A stretch of 25,006 bases of DNA, from positions 1-25,006 of the forward strand of contig JANOPN010000143.1 of the NCBI GenBank assembly GCA_031421855.1, read 5' to 3'. Under the pieces are notes generated by a model. The model was not told the DNA's origin and did not search any database. It saw only the letters and a list, made by a program, of their open reading frames with translations. Shown here in pieces: positions 7,977 to 16,074 of the stretch. Positions within the stretch are counted from its first letter, which is position 1; every line of letters begins with the position of its first letter. This stretch comes from JAAFHN01 sp031421855 (GTDB lineage Bacteria > Pseudomonadota > Gammaproteobacteria > Burkholderiales > Burkholderiaceae_C). The position numbers were made by a program, and so were the translations under genes.

Positions 7977-8335
7977 GGGCCGTATTTTCCCTTGGAAAAC
8001 GACTCCGGCGAAAAACCGACCGTGAATCGCCCATCGGCCCACCGCACCAGCGGCCGCTTGATCAAGCTGGTGTTGGCTTGCAAGCAAACCACGGCGCTTG
8101 GCAAGTCAACCAGCTGCGACTGGGCTTGGGCATCTAACTTGCGCCAAGTCGTGCCACGCTGGTTGACCAAAGCTTGCCAGCCCAGCTGGGCGCCGGCGGC
8201 TTCTAGCAAGTCAGTGCCCACTCCGAGCTTTTTGAAGTCATGAAACTGGTAGGCCACACCGACCTCATCGAGCCAAGCTCGGGCTTTTTTAACGGTGTCG
8301 CAGTTGGCGATGCCGTGTAGGGTGATCGGGTTCAT
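7973..8335 (-). CDS. ArsC/Spx-family reductase-like protein (YffB type)
   Basis: 120 residues, MNPITLHGIANCDTVKKARAW. The thioredoxin-fold ArsC-like family is shown by Cys12 in NCDTVKKA, the VAYQFHDFKK strand and the C-terminal IKRPLV motif, a YffB/ArsC hallmark. The family's biochemical role is mostly undefined, although some members are glutathione-dependent reductases. ATG 8335 is chosen because it gives the standard N-terminus; longer starts would run into folC. There is no Shine-Dalgarno; a GACAAT hexamer of the palindrome at 8343-8359 lies 8 nt upstream. Its TGA overlaps the argG ATG. It is divergent from folC with a gap of only 30 bp. Confidence 0.9.
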   Translation of the reverse strand: MNPITLHGIANCDTVKKARAWLDEVGVAYQFHDFKKLGVGTDLLEAAGAQLGWQALVNQRGTTWRKLDAQAQSQLVDLPSAVVCLQANTSLIKRPLVRWADGRFTVGFSPESFSKGKYGP

Positions 8336-8342
8336 GGGGGCA

Positions 8343-8359
8343 AATTGTCCGCGACAATT
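8343..8359. promoter_or_regulatory. Perfect palindrome forming back-to-back -10 elements between divergent genes
   Basis: AATTGTC CGC GACAATT: 7-bp arms around CGC, inside the 30-bp gap between the starts at 8335 (minus) and 8366 (plus). Read rightwards, GACAAT (8353-8358) is 7 nt before the folC ATG. Read leftwards, GACAAT (8349-8344) is 8 nt before the yffB-like ATG. A TGAACA sequence lies 17 bp upstream for the leftward unit. It could equally be a repressor operator. Confidence 0.45.
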
Positions 8360-8365
8360 GCGCCC

Positions 8366-9856
8366 ATGTTCAGCAGTCAAAAATTAGCCGATTGGCTCGG
8401 TTTCATCGAGCAAAACCACCCCAAAGCTTGGGATTTGGGCTTAACAAGGGTGCGCGCAGTCGCCGCTCGCATGGGGCTGCCCACGTCCGAGTTGGGCGGC
8501 TTGCAACTACCTGTACCGCTGATCACGGTGGCCGGAACCAACGGCAAAGGCAGCACTTGTGCCATGTTGGAGTCAATTTATGCCCAGGCTGGCTACAAAG
8601 TCGCCACCCACACCAGCCCGCATCTGATGAAGTTTGAGGAGCGGTTGCGCTTCAACGGCGTAAACGTCGAAGCCCACGCGTTGATCGAGCCCTTTCATGC
8701 GGTTGAGTGCGCCCGATTGGGCGAGCAAGCCTGTGACGAAATCACCCTCACCTATTTTGAATTCAGCCTGCTGGCCATTGTGCAAACCGCCTTGAACGCG
8801 CATGCAGAGGGCGAGTTGGATGTGATTATTTTGGAAGTAGGCCTGGGCGGTCGGCTTGACGCGGTCAATATATTTGACGCGGACTGCGCCATCATCACCA
8901 GCATCGACCTCGATCACACCGAGTATTTGGGCTCAACCCGCGAGGCCATTGCGCTAGAAAAAGCCCACATCATGCGCGCAGGTCGCCCGGCCATCGTGAG
9001 CGATCCGGTTGCGCCCAGCACGATATCAAGCCACGCTCAGGCCGTTGGCGCGGCGTTATGGTTGGCTGGTCACGACTTCAATGTATCGGGAGACAAACAG
9101 CAGTGGGCATGGGCTTGCAGTGCGGCCAAAGGGGGGCGGCGCTACGGCGGTCTGGGCTACCCGGCGCTGCGCGGGGCCAACCAGTTGATGAACGCCGCCG
9201 GGGTGTTGGCCGCACTTGAAGCGCTGCGCAAACAGTTGCCCGTGAGCGCGCAAGCCATTCGCAATGGTTTTGCATTTGTCGAGTTGGCCGGTCGGTTTCA
9301 ACTCGTTCCAGGCCAACCAACCGTGGTACTGGACGTGGCACATAACCCGCACTCAGTCGCAGCGCTGGCCGAGAATTTAGACGCGATGGGGTTTTTCCCG
9401 CGCACACACGCGGTGTTTGGCGCGATGGCCGACAAAGACTTAAACGCCATGTTGACCCGAATCGCGCCTTTGGTTGATCACTGGTACTTGTGCGATCTAC
9501 CCACGCCACGCGCCGCGTCCGCCAGCGCCCTGGCCGAGCGAATCAAACCCATGCTGCCCGCGCAATCGAGTCGACCAGTTAAGTCAAATTTGATAGCAAC
9601 AACCCCAATAAATCCGGAGACCAAAGGCCAAATTGACCACAAATCAGGTGATTTGAAGCCCATTCAGGCCTCGGTGAGCCCGCCGCCCGCTTCACAGTGC
9701 TTTGGTTTGGCGCTCGATGCCTTTGCCGCCGCGCTGAGTGCCGCCGATGCGGCCGATAGAATCGTCGTGTTTGGCTCATTCCTCACCGTGGGAGCCGTCA
9801 TCGAGCATGGCCTGCCACAACTCAGCGCCAAACATTTGCCCAGCGCCCGCGGCTGA
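8366..9856 (+). CDS. folC: Bifunctional folylpolyglutamate/dihydrofolate synthase with an in-frame repeat insert
   Basis: Adds Glu to dihydropteroate and polyglutamylates folates, using ATP, in the cytosol. The 496-residue product has the P-loop VAGTNGKGST (GTNGKGS at 57-63), the folate-binding THTSPHLMKFEERLR, DLDHTEYLG, LDVAHNPHS and the C-terminal VFGSFLTVGAVIEHG. Start ATG 8366 (MFSSQKLADWLG) is preferred to the upstream in-frame ATG 8345, which would overlap the promoter palindrome. The family is usually about 420-440 residues. Much of the excess lies around residues 407-423, where a copy of the dispersed repeat is translated as LIATTPINPETKGQ between RIKPML and the final domain strand. 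The conserved C-terminus resumes, so the gene is probably functional. It heads the folC-SPOR-cvpA-purF cluster. Confidence 0.95.
   Translation: MFSSQKLADWLGFIEQNHPKAWDLGLTRVRAVAARMGLPTSELGGLQLPVPLITVAGTNGKGSTCAMLESIYAQAGYKVATHTSPHLMKFEERLRFNGVNVEAHALIEPFHAVECARLGEQACDEITLTYFEFSLLAIVQTALNAHAEGELDVIILEVGLGGRLDAVNIFDADCAIITSIDLDHTEYLGSTREAIALEKAHIMRAGRPAIVSDPVAPSTISSHAQAVGAALWLAGHDFNVSGDKQQWAWACSAAKGGRRYGGLGYPALRGANQLMNAAGVLAALEALRKQLPVSAQAIRNGFAFVELAGRFQLVPGQPTVVLDVAHNPHSVAALAENLDAMGFFPRTHAVFGAMADKDLNAMLTRIAPLVDHWYLCDLPTPRAASASALAERIKPMLPAQSSRPVKSNLIATTPINPETKGQIDHKSGDLKPIQASVSPPPASQCFGLALDAFAAALSAADAADRIVVFGSFLTVGAVIEHGLPQLSAKHLPSARG
9584..9634 (+). repeat. Dispersed repeat copy 4, in frame inside folC
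   Basis: TGATAGCAACAACCCCAATA then AATCCGGAGACCAAAGGCCA, sense to folC. Translated phase: ATA GCA ACA, giving LIATTPINPETKGQ. Confidence 0.85.
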
Positions 9857-9890
9857 TTGGTTTCGTTTTACCCCTCACGCATTGGTTGAC

Positions 9891-10793
9891 ATGGCCATTT
9901 TTGATCGACTTTTTCGAGCCAAACCCAGCAGCACCCACATGCCACCCGACGCGCCGCTCGAGTCCGTCGATGCGATGCGCCGGCGCGCGCGCCAGCGATT
10001 GGTCGGCTCATCGGTGTTGGTTGCCATCGGTGTGAGCTTGTTCGCGGTGATGTTCGACCGCCAGCCGCGCCCGGTCTCTATCGACATCCCGATTGACATT
10101 CCAGACAAGCGAACGGCCAAGCCGCTTGATTTGCCAAGCTTGCCCGCCGGGCTGCCCGCGCTTTCACCCACCCCGCCCACCTCACCGGCTTCCACGCCAG
10201 CGACATCCATTGCCCCAGCCGCCGCTGTGGTTGCCGCAACCACGGCAGTCGCCGCAGTTGCCGCGGCACAATCGACACATCCGACGAAATCCAACGCCGC
10301 CACGGTCGCAGTCGACAAGTCGCTGTCGCCAGGCGAAAAAGTCGTTCAAACGAGTAAACCGACTGCGCCAACGCCAACGCCCGAACCCAAACCTGAGCCA
10401 GCAAGAGTCGACACACCCACGCCAGTGCCTACGCCAGTCCCGGCGGTTGCCAAAGAGGCACCCAGCGCCGACGCGGTTCGCGCCAAGGCGCTTCTTGAAG
10501 GCGCAAGCCCCCAAGCCGCAAAAGACAAATCTGCCATTGCACAGTCACCCGCTGGTGCGGAGAGCGCGCGCTTCATCGTTCAATTTGGCTCATTTGGCGA
10601 AGCCGCTCGTGCCCAAGAAACCCGCAAAACGGTTGAGCGTGCGGGCTTGAAAACTTATGCCCAAGAGGCCGCAACCCCTGACGGCAAGCGCATTCGCGTT
10701 CGAGTTGGGCCATTCGCGACCCGATCTGAGGCCGAAAAAGCGGCCGCGAAGATCAAATCCCTGGGTTTGCCCGCGTCGATTTTGACGCTGTGA
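9891..10793 (+). CDS. DedD-like SPOR-domain cell-division protein
   Basis: A 300-residue bitopic membrane protein. A short cytoplasmic N-terminus (MAIFDRLFRAKPSS) precedes one transmembrane helix (about 36-56, LVGSSVLVAIGVSLFAVMF), then a long Ala/Pro/Thr-rich periplasmic linker. A C-terminal SPOR domain (about 225-300: SARFIVQFGSFGEAARAQE through RIRVRVGPF) ends in SLGLPASILTL. SPOR domains bind denuded septal peptidoglycan; DedD takes part in constriction. ATG 9891 is chosen because an earlier frame-open start (9738) would lie inside folC. It sits between folC and cvpA, the usual order in Burkholderiales and Enterobacteria. Confidence 0.88.
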   Translation: MAIFDRLFRAKPSSTHMPPDAPLESVDAMRRRARQRLVGSSVLVAIGVSLFAVMFDRQPRPVSIDIPIDIPDKRTAKPLDLPSLPAGLPALSPTPPTSPASTPATSIAPAAAVVAATTAVAAVAAAQSTHPTKSNAATVAVDKSLSPGEKVVQTSKPTAPTPTPEPKPEPARVDTPTPVPTPVPAVAKEAPSADAVRAKALLEGASPQAAKDKSAIAQSPAGAESARFIVQFGSFGEAARAQETRKTVERAGLKTYAQEAATPDGKRIRVRVGPFATRSEAEKAAAKIKSLGLPASILTL

Positions 10794-10816
10794 TCGCACA
10801 CCGGTAGCCGCCTCAA

Positions 10817-11308
10817 ATGGGCAATATCGCCACGCTGGACGCGGTGCTGCTGGTTGCCGTGCTGCTGTCAATGTGCTTGGGCGCGTGGCGCGGCTTGGTG
10901 TACGAGGTGCTTTCGGTTCTGGGCTGGATTGCGGCCTTCATCGCCGCGCAACTCTACGCAGCCCAAGTGGGCGATCGAATCATGCCGCTCGGACTGGCCA
11001 CCAGCCTGCGATACGCGGGCGGCTTCGCGCTCACCTTCGTCACGGTGGCATTTGCAGGTGGTTTTGTGGCGTGGCTGGCCAAAAAACTCATCAGCAGCGT
11101 GGGCTTAAGCCCGGTTGACCGTTTATTGGGCGCGGCATTTGGCGGCGTGCGCGGCTTGCTCATTGTGTTGGCCATCACGTTTGTGATGCGAATGACGGGT
11201 GGCGATCAACATTCAGTCTGGCGGGCATCAGTCAGCGGTCCAGCCTTGAGCTCTTTAGCCATGGCGCTCAAGCCGCTTTTGCCTGACGCGTTGGCTCGGG
11301 TGATGTGA
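10817..11308 (+). CDS. cvpA: CvpA family membrane protein
   Basis: 163 residues with about four transmembrane segments (near 7-25, 28-48, 62-85 and 104-122). The family-typical N-terminus is LDAVLLVAVLLSMCLGAWRG, and VDRLLGAAFGGVRGLL is the loop motif before the last helix. CvpA is named for colicin V production and is linked to envelope homeostasis; its molecular role is unclear. It lies 23 bp after the SPOR gene and 75 bp before purF, the conserved order. Confidence 0.92.
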   Translation: MGNIATLDAVLLVAVLLSMCLGAWRGLVYEVLSVLGWIAAFIAAQLYAAQVGDRIMPLGLATSLRYAGGFALTFVTVAFAGGFVAWLAKKLISSVGLSPVDRLLGAAFGGVRGLLIVLAITFVMRMTGGDQHSVWRASVSGPALSSLAMALKPLLPDALARVM

Positions 11309-11383
11309 TGCGTGCATACAACCCCTACGCAGACGCCAGCGACAATCCGCCTCGCGCTAACACTCATCAATAGGCATTCCAAC

Positions 11384-12877
11384 ATGTGCGGCATTGCAGC
11401 AATCGTCTCCGACGCTCCCGTTAACCAAGCGCTGTATGACGCACTGTTGCTGTTGCAACACCGTGGACAAGATGCCGCCGGTATCGTCACCCAAGAAGGC
11501 ACGACCTTCTTCACCCAAAAGGGTCGCGGCATGGTGCGTGATGTGTTTCGCACCCGCAACATGCGTGGCCTGCCCGGCAACGTCGGCATCGGCCAAGTGC
11601 GCTATCCCACTGCGGGCAACGCCGAGAACGAAGCCGAGGCCCAACCGTTTTACGTGAATGCCCCGTTTGGCATCGTTTTGGCGCACAACGGTAACCTGAC
11701 CAATGTTCCCGAGCTCAGCCAACAGCTCTTTGATGTCGATCACCGCCACATCAATACCGCCAGCGACAGCGAGGTGTTGATCAATGTACTTGCTCACGAA
11801 ATCGAGCGCACCACGCGCGGATTGCCGCTCAAAGCCGCTGATTTGTTTGCAGCGGTCGTCGGGGTGCACGAGCGGCTAAAGGGCAGTTACGCTGTGGTCT
11901 CCATGATCGCGGGACACGGGGTTTTGGCGTTTCGCGACCCATTTGGCATTCGCCCGTTGTGTTTGGGTCGCTCGGTGACTGGCGACATCATGGTGACCAG
12001 CGAGTCGGCAGCCCTCGCGGGTACGGGGTTCAACTTCGTACGCGACATTGCGCCCGGCGAAGCGGTTTTCATCGACATTGACCGCAACTTGCACTCAAAA
12101 CAATGCGCCATCGCCCCAAGCCTCTACCCCTGCATTTTCGAGTACGTGTATCTGGCAAGGCCAGACTCGGCGATTGACGGCATTTCGGTCTACCAAGCTC
12201 GCCTGAATTTGGGCGAAACCTTGGCCAAACGCGTCGTGTCTGAGGTGCCGCCCGATCAAATTGATGTGGTGATTCCGGTGCCCGAGTCGTCGCGCCCAAG
12301 CGCCATGCAACTGGCACACATGCTGGGCAAGCCATATCGCGAAGGATTCGTTAAAAACCGCTATGTGGGTCGAACCTTCATCATGCCCGGCCAAGCCGTG
12401 CGCAAGAAGTCCGTGCGCCAAAAACTCAGCGTCGTGCCGGCTGAGTTCAAAGGCCGCAGCGTTTTGTTGGTCGACGACTCGATCGTGCGTGGCACCACCA
12501 GCCAAGAAATCGTGCAAATGGCCCGCGACGCAGGTGCCAAGCATGTGTATTTGGCCAGCGCCGCTCCGCCGGTGCGTTTCCCCAACGTCTACGGCATCGA
12601 CATGCCGACGCGGGAAGAACTGGTCGCTCATGGCCGAACCATCGACGAAATACGTGCCTTCATTGGCTGCGACGCCCTGATTTATCAAGACGTCGACGCC
12701 ATGAAGCGCGCCGTTGCTGGCGCGCAGGTACACGGTGGCCCGACCTTGCACGGCTTTGAAGCCTCGTGTTTTGACGGCGTGTACGTCACCGAAGAAGCGG
12801 CAGACGGCATGGACCCACCTCAAACCCGTTTTGCCCAAGACTCCGGCTGGCAAGAGACAAGCAGCGCGCCGCTCTAG
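11384..12877 (+). CDS. purF: Amidophosphoribosyltransferase
   Basis: Transfers glutamine amide nitrogen to PRPP, the first committed step of purine synthesis. 497 residues, close to the 505 of E. coli PurF. The N-terminal glutamine-amidotransferase domain begins MCGIAAIV, with Cys2 as nucleophile after Met removal, followed by LLLLQHRGQDAAG and LAHNGNLTN. The C-terminal phosphoribosyltransferase domain has the PRPP loop VLLVDDSIVRGTTSQEI (about 359-375) and YASAAPPVRFPNVYGIDMP-like conserved sequence. The frame is open to 11312, but ATG 11384 gives the required Cys2 N-terminus. No metZ-like gene follows; gltX does. Confidence 0.97.
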   Translation: MCGIAAIVSDAPVNQALYDALLLLQHRGQDAAGIVTQEGTTFFTQKGRGMVRDVFRTRNMRGLPGNVGIGQVRYPTAGNAENEAEAQPFYVNAPFGIVLAHNGNLTNVPELSQQLFDVDHRHINTASDSEVLINVLAHEIERTTRGLPLKAADLFAAVVGVHERLKGSYAVVSMIAGHGVLAFRDPFGIRPLCLGRSVTGDIMVTSESAALAGTGFNFVRDIAPGEAVFIDIDRNLHSKQCAIAPSLYPCIFEYVYLARPDSAIDGISVYQARLNLGETLAKRVVSEVPPDQIDVVIPVPESSRPSAMQLAHMLGKPYREGFVKNRYVGRTFIMPGQAVRKKSVRQKLSVVPAEFKGRSVLLVDDSIVRGTTSQEIVQMARDAGAKHVYLASAAPPVRFPNVYGIDMPTREELVAHGRTIDEIRAFIGCDALIYQDVDAMKRAVAGAQVHGGPTLHGFEASCFDGVYVTEEAADGMDPPQTRFAQDSGWQETSSAPL

Positions 12878-12902
12878 ACCTAATCGCGCGGAGAAGCACG
12901 GG

Positions 12903-12915
12903 GATAATCCACCCC
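12903..12915 (+). promoter_or_regulatory. -10-like GATAAT 7 nt before the gltX ATG
   Basis: GATAAT (12903-12908, 5 of 6 consensus matches) is followed by 7 nt and ATG 12916. No good -35 is visible. A leaderless gltX transcript is inferred. Confidence 0.4.
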
Positions 12916-14310
12916 ATGCAAAACCTCGACCCATCAGCCGTCCGAACCCGAATAGCGCCTTCGCCTACTGGCTTTTTGCATTTGGGCACAGCCCGAACGG
13001 CGCTTTATTCATGGGCTTACGCTCGCCACCTAGGCGGGCAGTTCATTTTCCGCATTGAAGACACCGACGTTGAGCGCTCCAGCGCTGACGCAGTCACACA
13101 AATCATCGAATCGATGCACTGGCTGGGCCTGAACTTTGACGAAGGTCCATTTTTTCAAATGCAGCGTCTCGCGCGCTACCAAGCAGTGGTCGATCAACTC
13201 ATTGCCGATGACTTGGCCTATCGCTGCTACGCAAGCCCCGCCGAACTCGACGCGATGCGCGAAGACCAGCGCGCTCGCGGCGTCAAAACCCTCTACGACC
13301 GCCGCTGGCGACCCGAGCCCGGCAAGACGCTGCCGGCACCGCCCGACGGCGTGGCCTGTGTGGTGCGGTTCAAAAACCCGATTGAAGGCGACGTCACTTG
13401 GGACGACCTCGTCAAAGGCCCCATCACGATCAACAACCGCGAAATCGACGACCTCATCATCATGCGAACTGGCGGCGTACCAACCTACAACTTCGCCGTG
13501 GTGGTGGACGACTGGGACATGCGCATCAGCCACGTGTTTCGCGGGGACGAGCATGTCAACAACACGCCTTGGCAAATCAACATCTTCAACGCTTTGAAGG
13601 CACCGCTGCCCAAGTTTGGGCACTTTCCGGTGATTTTGGGCGACGACGGCTTGAAACTCTCCAAGCGCCGAGGCGCAGTCAGCGTCACAGCCTACCAAGA
13701 CATGGGCTACCTGCCCCAAGCGATGCTCAACTACCTCGCCCGGCTGGGCTGGAGCCACGGCGACGACGAGATCTTCTCAAGCCAGCAACTGGTTGACTGG
13801 TTCGACGGCAACCACCTCACCAAAAGCGCGGCCCAATGGGATGCGGCCAAGCTGAAATGGGTCAACGCGCAACACCTCAAAGCGTTGAGCGGCGCTGATC
13901 TCGCCGCGCATTTAGCGCGCTACATCGACTTCACGGCCGATGATCGCCTCAGCGCCATCTGCGACCTGTACAAGGATCGCTGCAGCACCTTGGTCGAGCT
14001 AGCCGATGCTGCACGCCTGTTCTATGTCACGCCGACGAGAGACGAGGCCGATGCCGCCTTGCACCTCACCCCAGCGGCCAAGCCCATCGTCGCTGACTTC
14101 GCCGCGCGGCTACAAACCCTCAGCACCTGGGATAAACCCACCATGGCCCAAGCCATCAAAGACAGCTTGGCCGCAACAGGCACCAAAATGCCGCAGTTGG
14201 CCATGCCGGTTCGGGTTTTGGTCGCCGGTCGCGCACAAACCCCAGCCTTGGACTCGGTGCTGAGCTTGCTTGGGCAAGAGCAAGTCGTTAGGCGACTTGT
14301 CGCGCATTGA
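12916..14310 (+). CDS. gltX: Glutamyl-tRNA synthetase
   Basis: Charges tRNA with glutamate. 464 residues, the normal length for the family. Class I signatures are both present: the HIGH-type motif APSPTGFLHLGTART (HLGT at 22-25) and the KMSKS-type loop LKLSKRRGAV (Lys246). FRIEDTDVERS, VYNF-like PTYNFAVVVDDWDM and FRGDEHVNNTP are also typical. ATG 12916 gives the expected N-terminus. A tRNA-Glu gene lies about 240 bp downstream, in a tRNA cluster with its own promoter; whether this GltX also misacylates tRNA-Gln cannot be judged. Confidence 0.97.
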   Translation: MQNLDPSAVRTRIAPSPTGFLHLGTARTALYSWAYARHLGGQFIFRIEDTDVERSSADAVTQIIESMHWLGLNFDEGPFFQMQRLARYQAVVDQLIADDLAYRCYASPAELDAMREDQRARGVKTLYDRRWRPEPGKTLPAPPDGVACVVRFKNPIEGDVTWDDLVKGPITINNREIDDLIIMRTGGVPTYNFAVVVDDWDMRISHVFRGDEHVNNTPWQINIFNALKAPLPKFGHFPVILGDDGLKLSKRRGAVSVTAYQDMGYLPQAMLNYLARLGWSHGDDEIFSSQQLVDWFDGNHLTKSAAQWDAAKLKWVNAQHLKALSGADLAAHLARYIDFTADDRLSAICDLYKDRCSTLVELADAARLFYVTPTRDEADAALHLTPAAKPIVADFAARLQTLSTWDKPTMAQAIKDSLAATGTKMPQLAMPVRVLVAGRAQTPALDSVLSLLGQEQVVRRLVAH

Positions 14311-14344
14311 GCGCGTCAACTGAATCGGTTTTAGTCGAGCAATG

Positions 14345-14373
14345 TTAAAAATTCCCCGAATCTGCGCTATACT
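14345..14373 (+). promoter_or_regulatory. tRNA cluster promoter
   Basis: TTAAAA (14345-14350), 17-bp spacer, TATACT (14368-14373). Transcription would start near 14380, about 65 nt before the first tRNA. Confidence 0.6.
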
Positions 14374-14444
14374 TTGAGGCTCTGTGCAGCGCGACTAATC
14401 TTGGTCACGCAAGCAGCATCACAAGCCAATTGTGGTGGTCGCGT

Positions 14445-14520
<76 letters not shown>

Positions 14521-14546
14521 ACAGTTTCGGTTAGTTCCAAGGTTTT

Positions 14547-14622
14547 GACTCCATCGTCTAGAGGCCTAGGACACCACCCTTTCACGGTGGTTACCGGGGT
14601 TCGAATCCCCGTGGAGTCACCA
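14547..14622 (+). tRNA. tRNA-Glu (anticodon TTC)
   Basis: 76 nt with encoded CCA. Acceptor GACTCCA pairs fully with TGGAGTC. Anticodon stem CCACC/GGTGG encloses CTTTCAC, giving TTC. It lies 26 bp after tRNA-Ala, probably in the same transcript. Confidence 0.96.
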
Positions 14623-14657
14623 GTTTTGGTGCGTTTCAGCTTAAACGCACCCCACGC

Positions 14658-14734
14658 GGAGTGGTAGTTCAGTTGGTTAGAATACCGGCCTGTCACGCCG
14701 GGGGTCGCGGGTTCGAGTCCCGTCCACTCCGCCA
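14658..14734 (+). tRNA. tRNA-Asp (anticodon GTC)
   Basis: 77 nt with encoded CCA and discriminator G. Acceptor GGAGTGG pairs with CCACTCC. Anticodon stem CCGGC/GCCGG encloses CTGTCAC, giving GTC. It is the last gene of the tRNA cluster. Confidence 0.96.
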
Positions 14735-14746
14735 CGGTTAGTCGTC

Positions 14747-14776
14747 AAAAAAGCCACTCACATGAGTGGCTTTTTT
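14747..14776 (+). terminator. Rho-independent terminator of the tRNA cluster
   Basis: Arms AAAAAAGCCACTCA (14747-14760) and TGAGTGGCTTTTTT (14763-14776), 2-nt apparent loop, ending in a T6 run. Symmetric A and T tracts make it potentially bidirectional. Confidence 0.9.
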
Positions 14777-14868
14777 GCTTTTGGTGGCCTCTTTCAGCGG
14801 TTGCCGCTCCACCGACCGTGCCCCGCCCCCGACGGATTCTCGACGCCGAGTCGTGTATCGTCATCTGG

Positions 14869-14881
14869 GACAATCCGTCAA
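14869..14881 (+). promoter_or_regulatory. GACAAT 7 nt before the patatin-like gene ATG
   Basis: GACAAT (14869-14874), then 7 nt, then ATG 14882. Hexamer and spacing are identical to those upstream of folC. No Shine-Dalgarno and no clear -35. Confidence 0.4.
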
Positions 14882-16045
14882 ATGAAAGCCCTTCAAATCT
14901 ACGCGGGTCCTCGGGCCATGGCACACATTCGCTCGCGTGGGTTGTCACCTGCTGATGTGCGGGCGATTCCGGCTGCCGCAGGTGGGCCCAAGGGTTTGAT
15001 TTTGGGGGCTTTGGATCGGTACCTGTTTGGCGAATGGCTGACGGAAAGCAGCCAGCCGATTGACCTGATTGGCGCGTCGATCGGCGCGTGGCGAATGGCA
15101 ACCGCGTGCACCCCGAAGTCGGTTGCCAAGTTTCATCAGCTGGAGCACGACTACATCCACCAAGACTATGTCGTTGAGCCCGGAAAGAAGCGGCCGACCT
15201 CAACTCACATCAGCGAGCGTTTTGGCAGCAATTTGCGGGCGTTTTACGCCGATTTAGTCGCCCCGGTCTTGGCTCACGAGCGCTATCGGCTGCACATCAT
15301 CACGTCTCGCGGCAAGGGCATTTTGTCGCGTGAGACCGGGCTGCGCGCTGGGCTGGGTTTTGGCTGCGCGTTTTTTGCCAACGCGGTATCGCGCAACTCG
15401 ATGGGTATGTTCATCGAGCGGGTGGTGTTTTCTCAAGCTCACGCCAAACTGCCGTTTGAGCCTGACGGCTACCCCGGCAGCCAAGTGATGCTCACGGAAC
15501 TAAATTTTTGCGATGCCCTGCAGGCCAGTTGCGCCATTCCGTTCGCGTTGAAGTCCGTGCCCAACATCACCGGCGCTCCTCAGGGTGCTTACTGGGACGG
15601 CGGCCTCACGGACTACCATTTGCACTTGGATTGGCGGCAATCGGAACAATCAAAAATAATAGCAACAAATCCAATAGATCCGGTGACCAAGGGTCAATTT
15701 GGCATCAAAAACCTTGGTTTTGGCGTTTCTGAGCGCCCCAGCATCGTGATCTACCCGCATTTTCAACAAGCGGTCGTACCGGGCTGGCTAGATAAGTCGT
15801 GGAAATCACGTCATCGCGCGACTGCTTTTTTAGATGATTTGATCGTGCTCGCGCCCACCGCGCAGTGGGTCGCGAGCTTGCCCAATGCCAAGCTGCCCGA
15901 TCGCAGCGACTTCACCCGGTTTGGCACCGACTTGGGCGCCCGTGTGGCGGCGTGGCAACGCGCGGCAAACATGTCGCACCAACTGGCAAATGAGTTTGCC
16001 AGTTGGCTAGAAGCGCCGAATCCCGACTCGGTCTTGCCGCTATAG
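14882..16045 (+). CDS. Patatin-like phospholipase with an in-frame repeat insert
   Basis: 387 residues. Patatin-fold lipid acyl hydrolase: glycine-rich oxyanion segment AAAGGPKG (31-38), nucleophile GASIG (Ser66) and catalytic-dyad motif DGGLTDYH (Asp239). Such enzymes cleave membrane phospholipids or lysophospholipids; substrate unknown. ATG 14882 is chosen because an in-frame ATG at 14762 lies in the terminator hairpin. Residues about 257-273 come from a dispersed repeat copy, read as KIIATNPIDPVTKGQ, inserted shortly after the DGG motif and before the IVIYPHF strand. The frame continues to a normal end. It lies 29 bp before the sugar-nucleotide operon, so partial co-transcription is possible. 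No signal peptide is seen. Confidence 0.85.
   Translation: MKALQIYAGPRAMAHIRSRGLSPADVRAIPAAAGGPKGLILGALDRYLFGEWLTESSQPIDLIGASIGAWRMATACTPKSVAKFHQLEHDYIHQDYVVEPGKKRPTSTHISERFGSNLRAFYADLVAPVLAHERYRLHIITSRGKGILSRETGLRAGLGFGCAFFANAVSRNSMGMFIERVVFSQAHAKLPFEPDGYPGSQVMLTELNFCDALQASCAIPFALKSVPNITGAPQGAYWDGGLTDYHLHLDWRQSEQSKIIATNPIDPVTKGQFGIKNLGFGVSERPSIVIYPHFQQAVVPGWLDKSWKSRHRATAFLDDLIVLAPTAQWVASLPNAKLPDRSDFTRFGTDLGARVAAWQRAANMSHQLANEFASWLEAPNPDSVLPL
15650..15700 (+). repeat. Dispersed repeat copy 5, in frame inside the patatin-like gene
   Basis: AATAATAGCAACAAATCCAA then TAGATCCGGTGACCAAGGG, sense to the gene, in the same codon phase (ATA GCA ACA) as the folC copy. Confidence 0.88.
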
Positions 16046-16074
16046 TTTGAAGGTTTTACTTAAAGGCTGTTCGA

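Noticed and set aside
10182..10576. Several long ORFs antisense to the SPOR gene linker
   Set aside because: Shadows of a GC-rich Ala/Pro-repeat coding stretch; the SPOR gene itself is clear.
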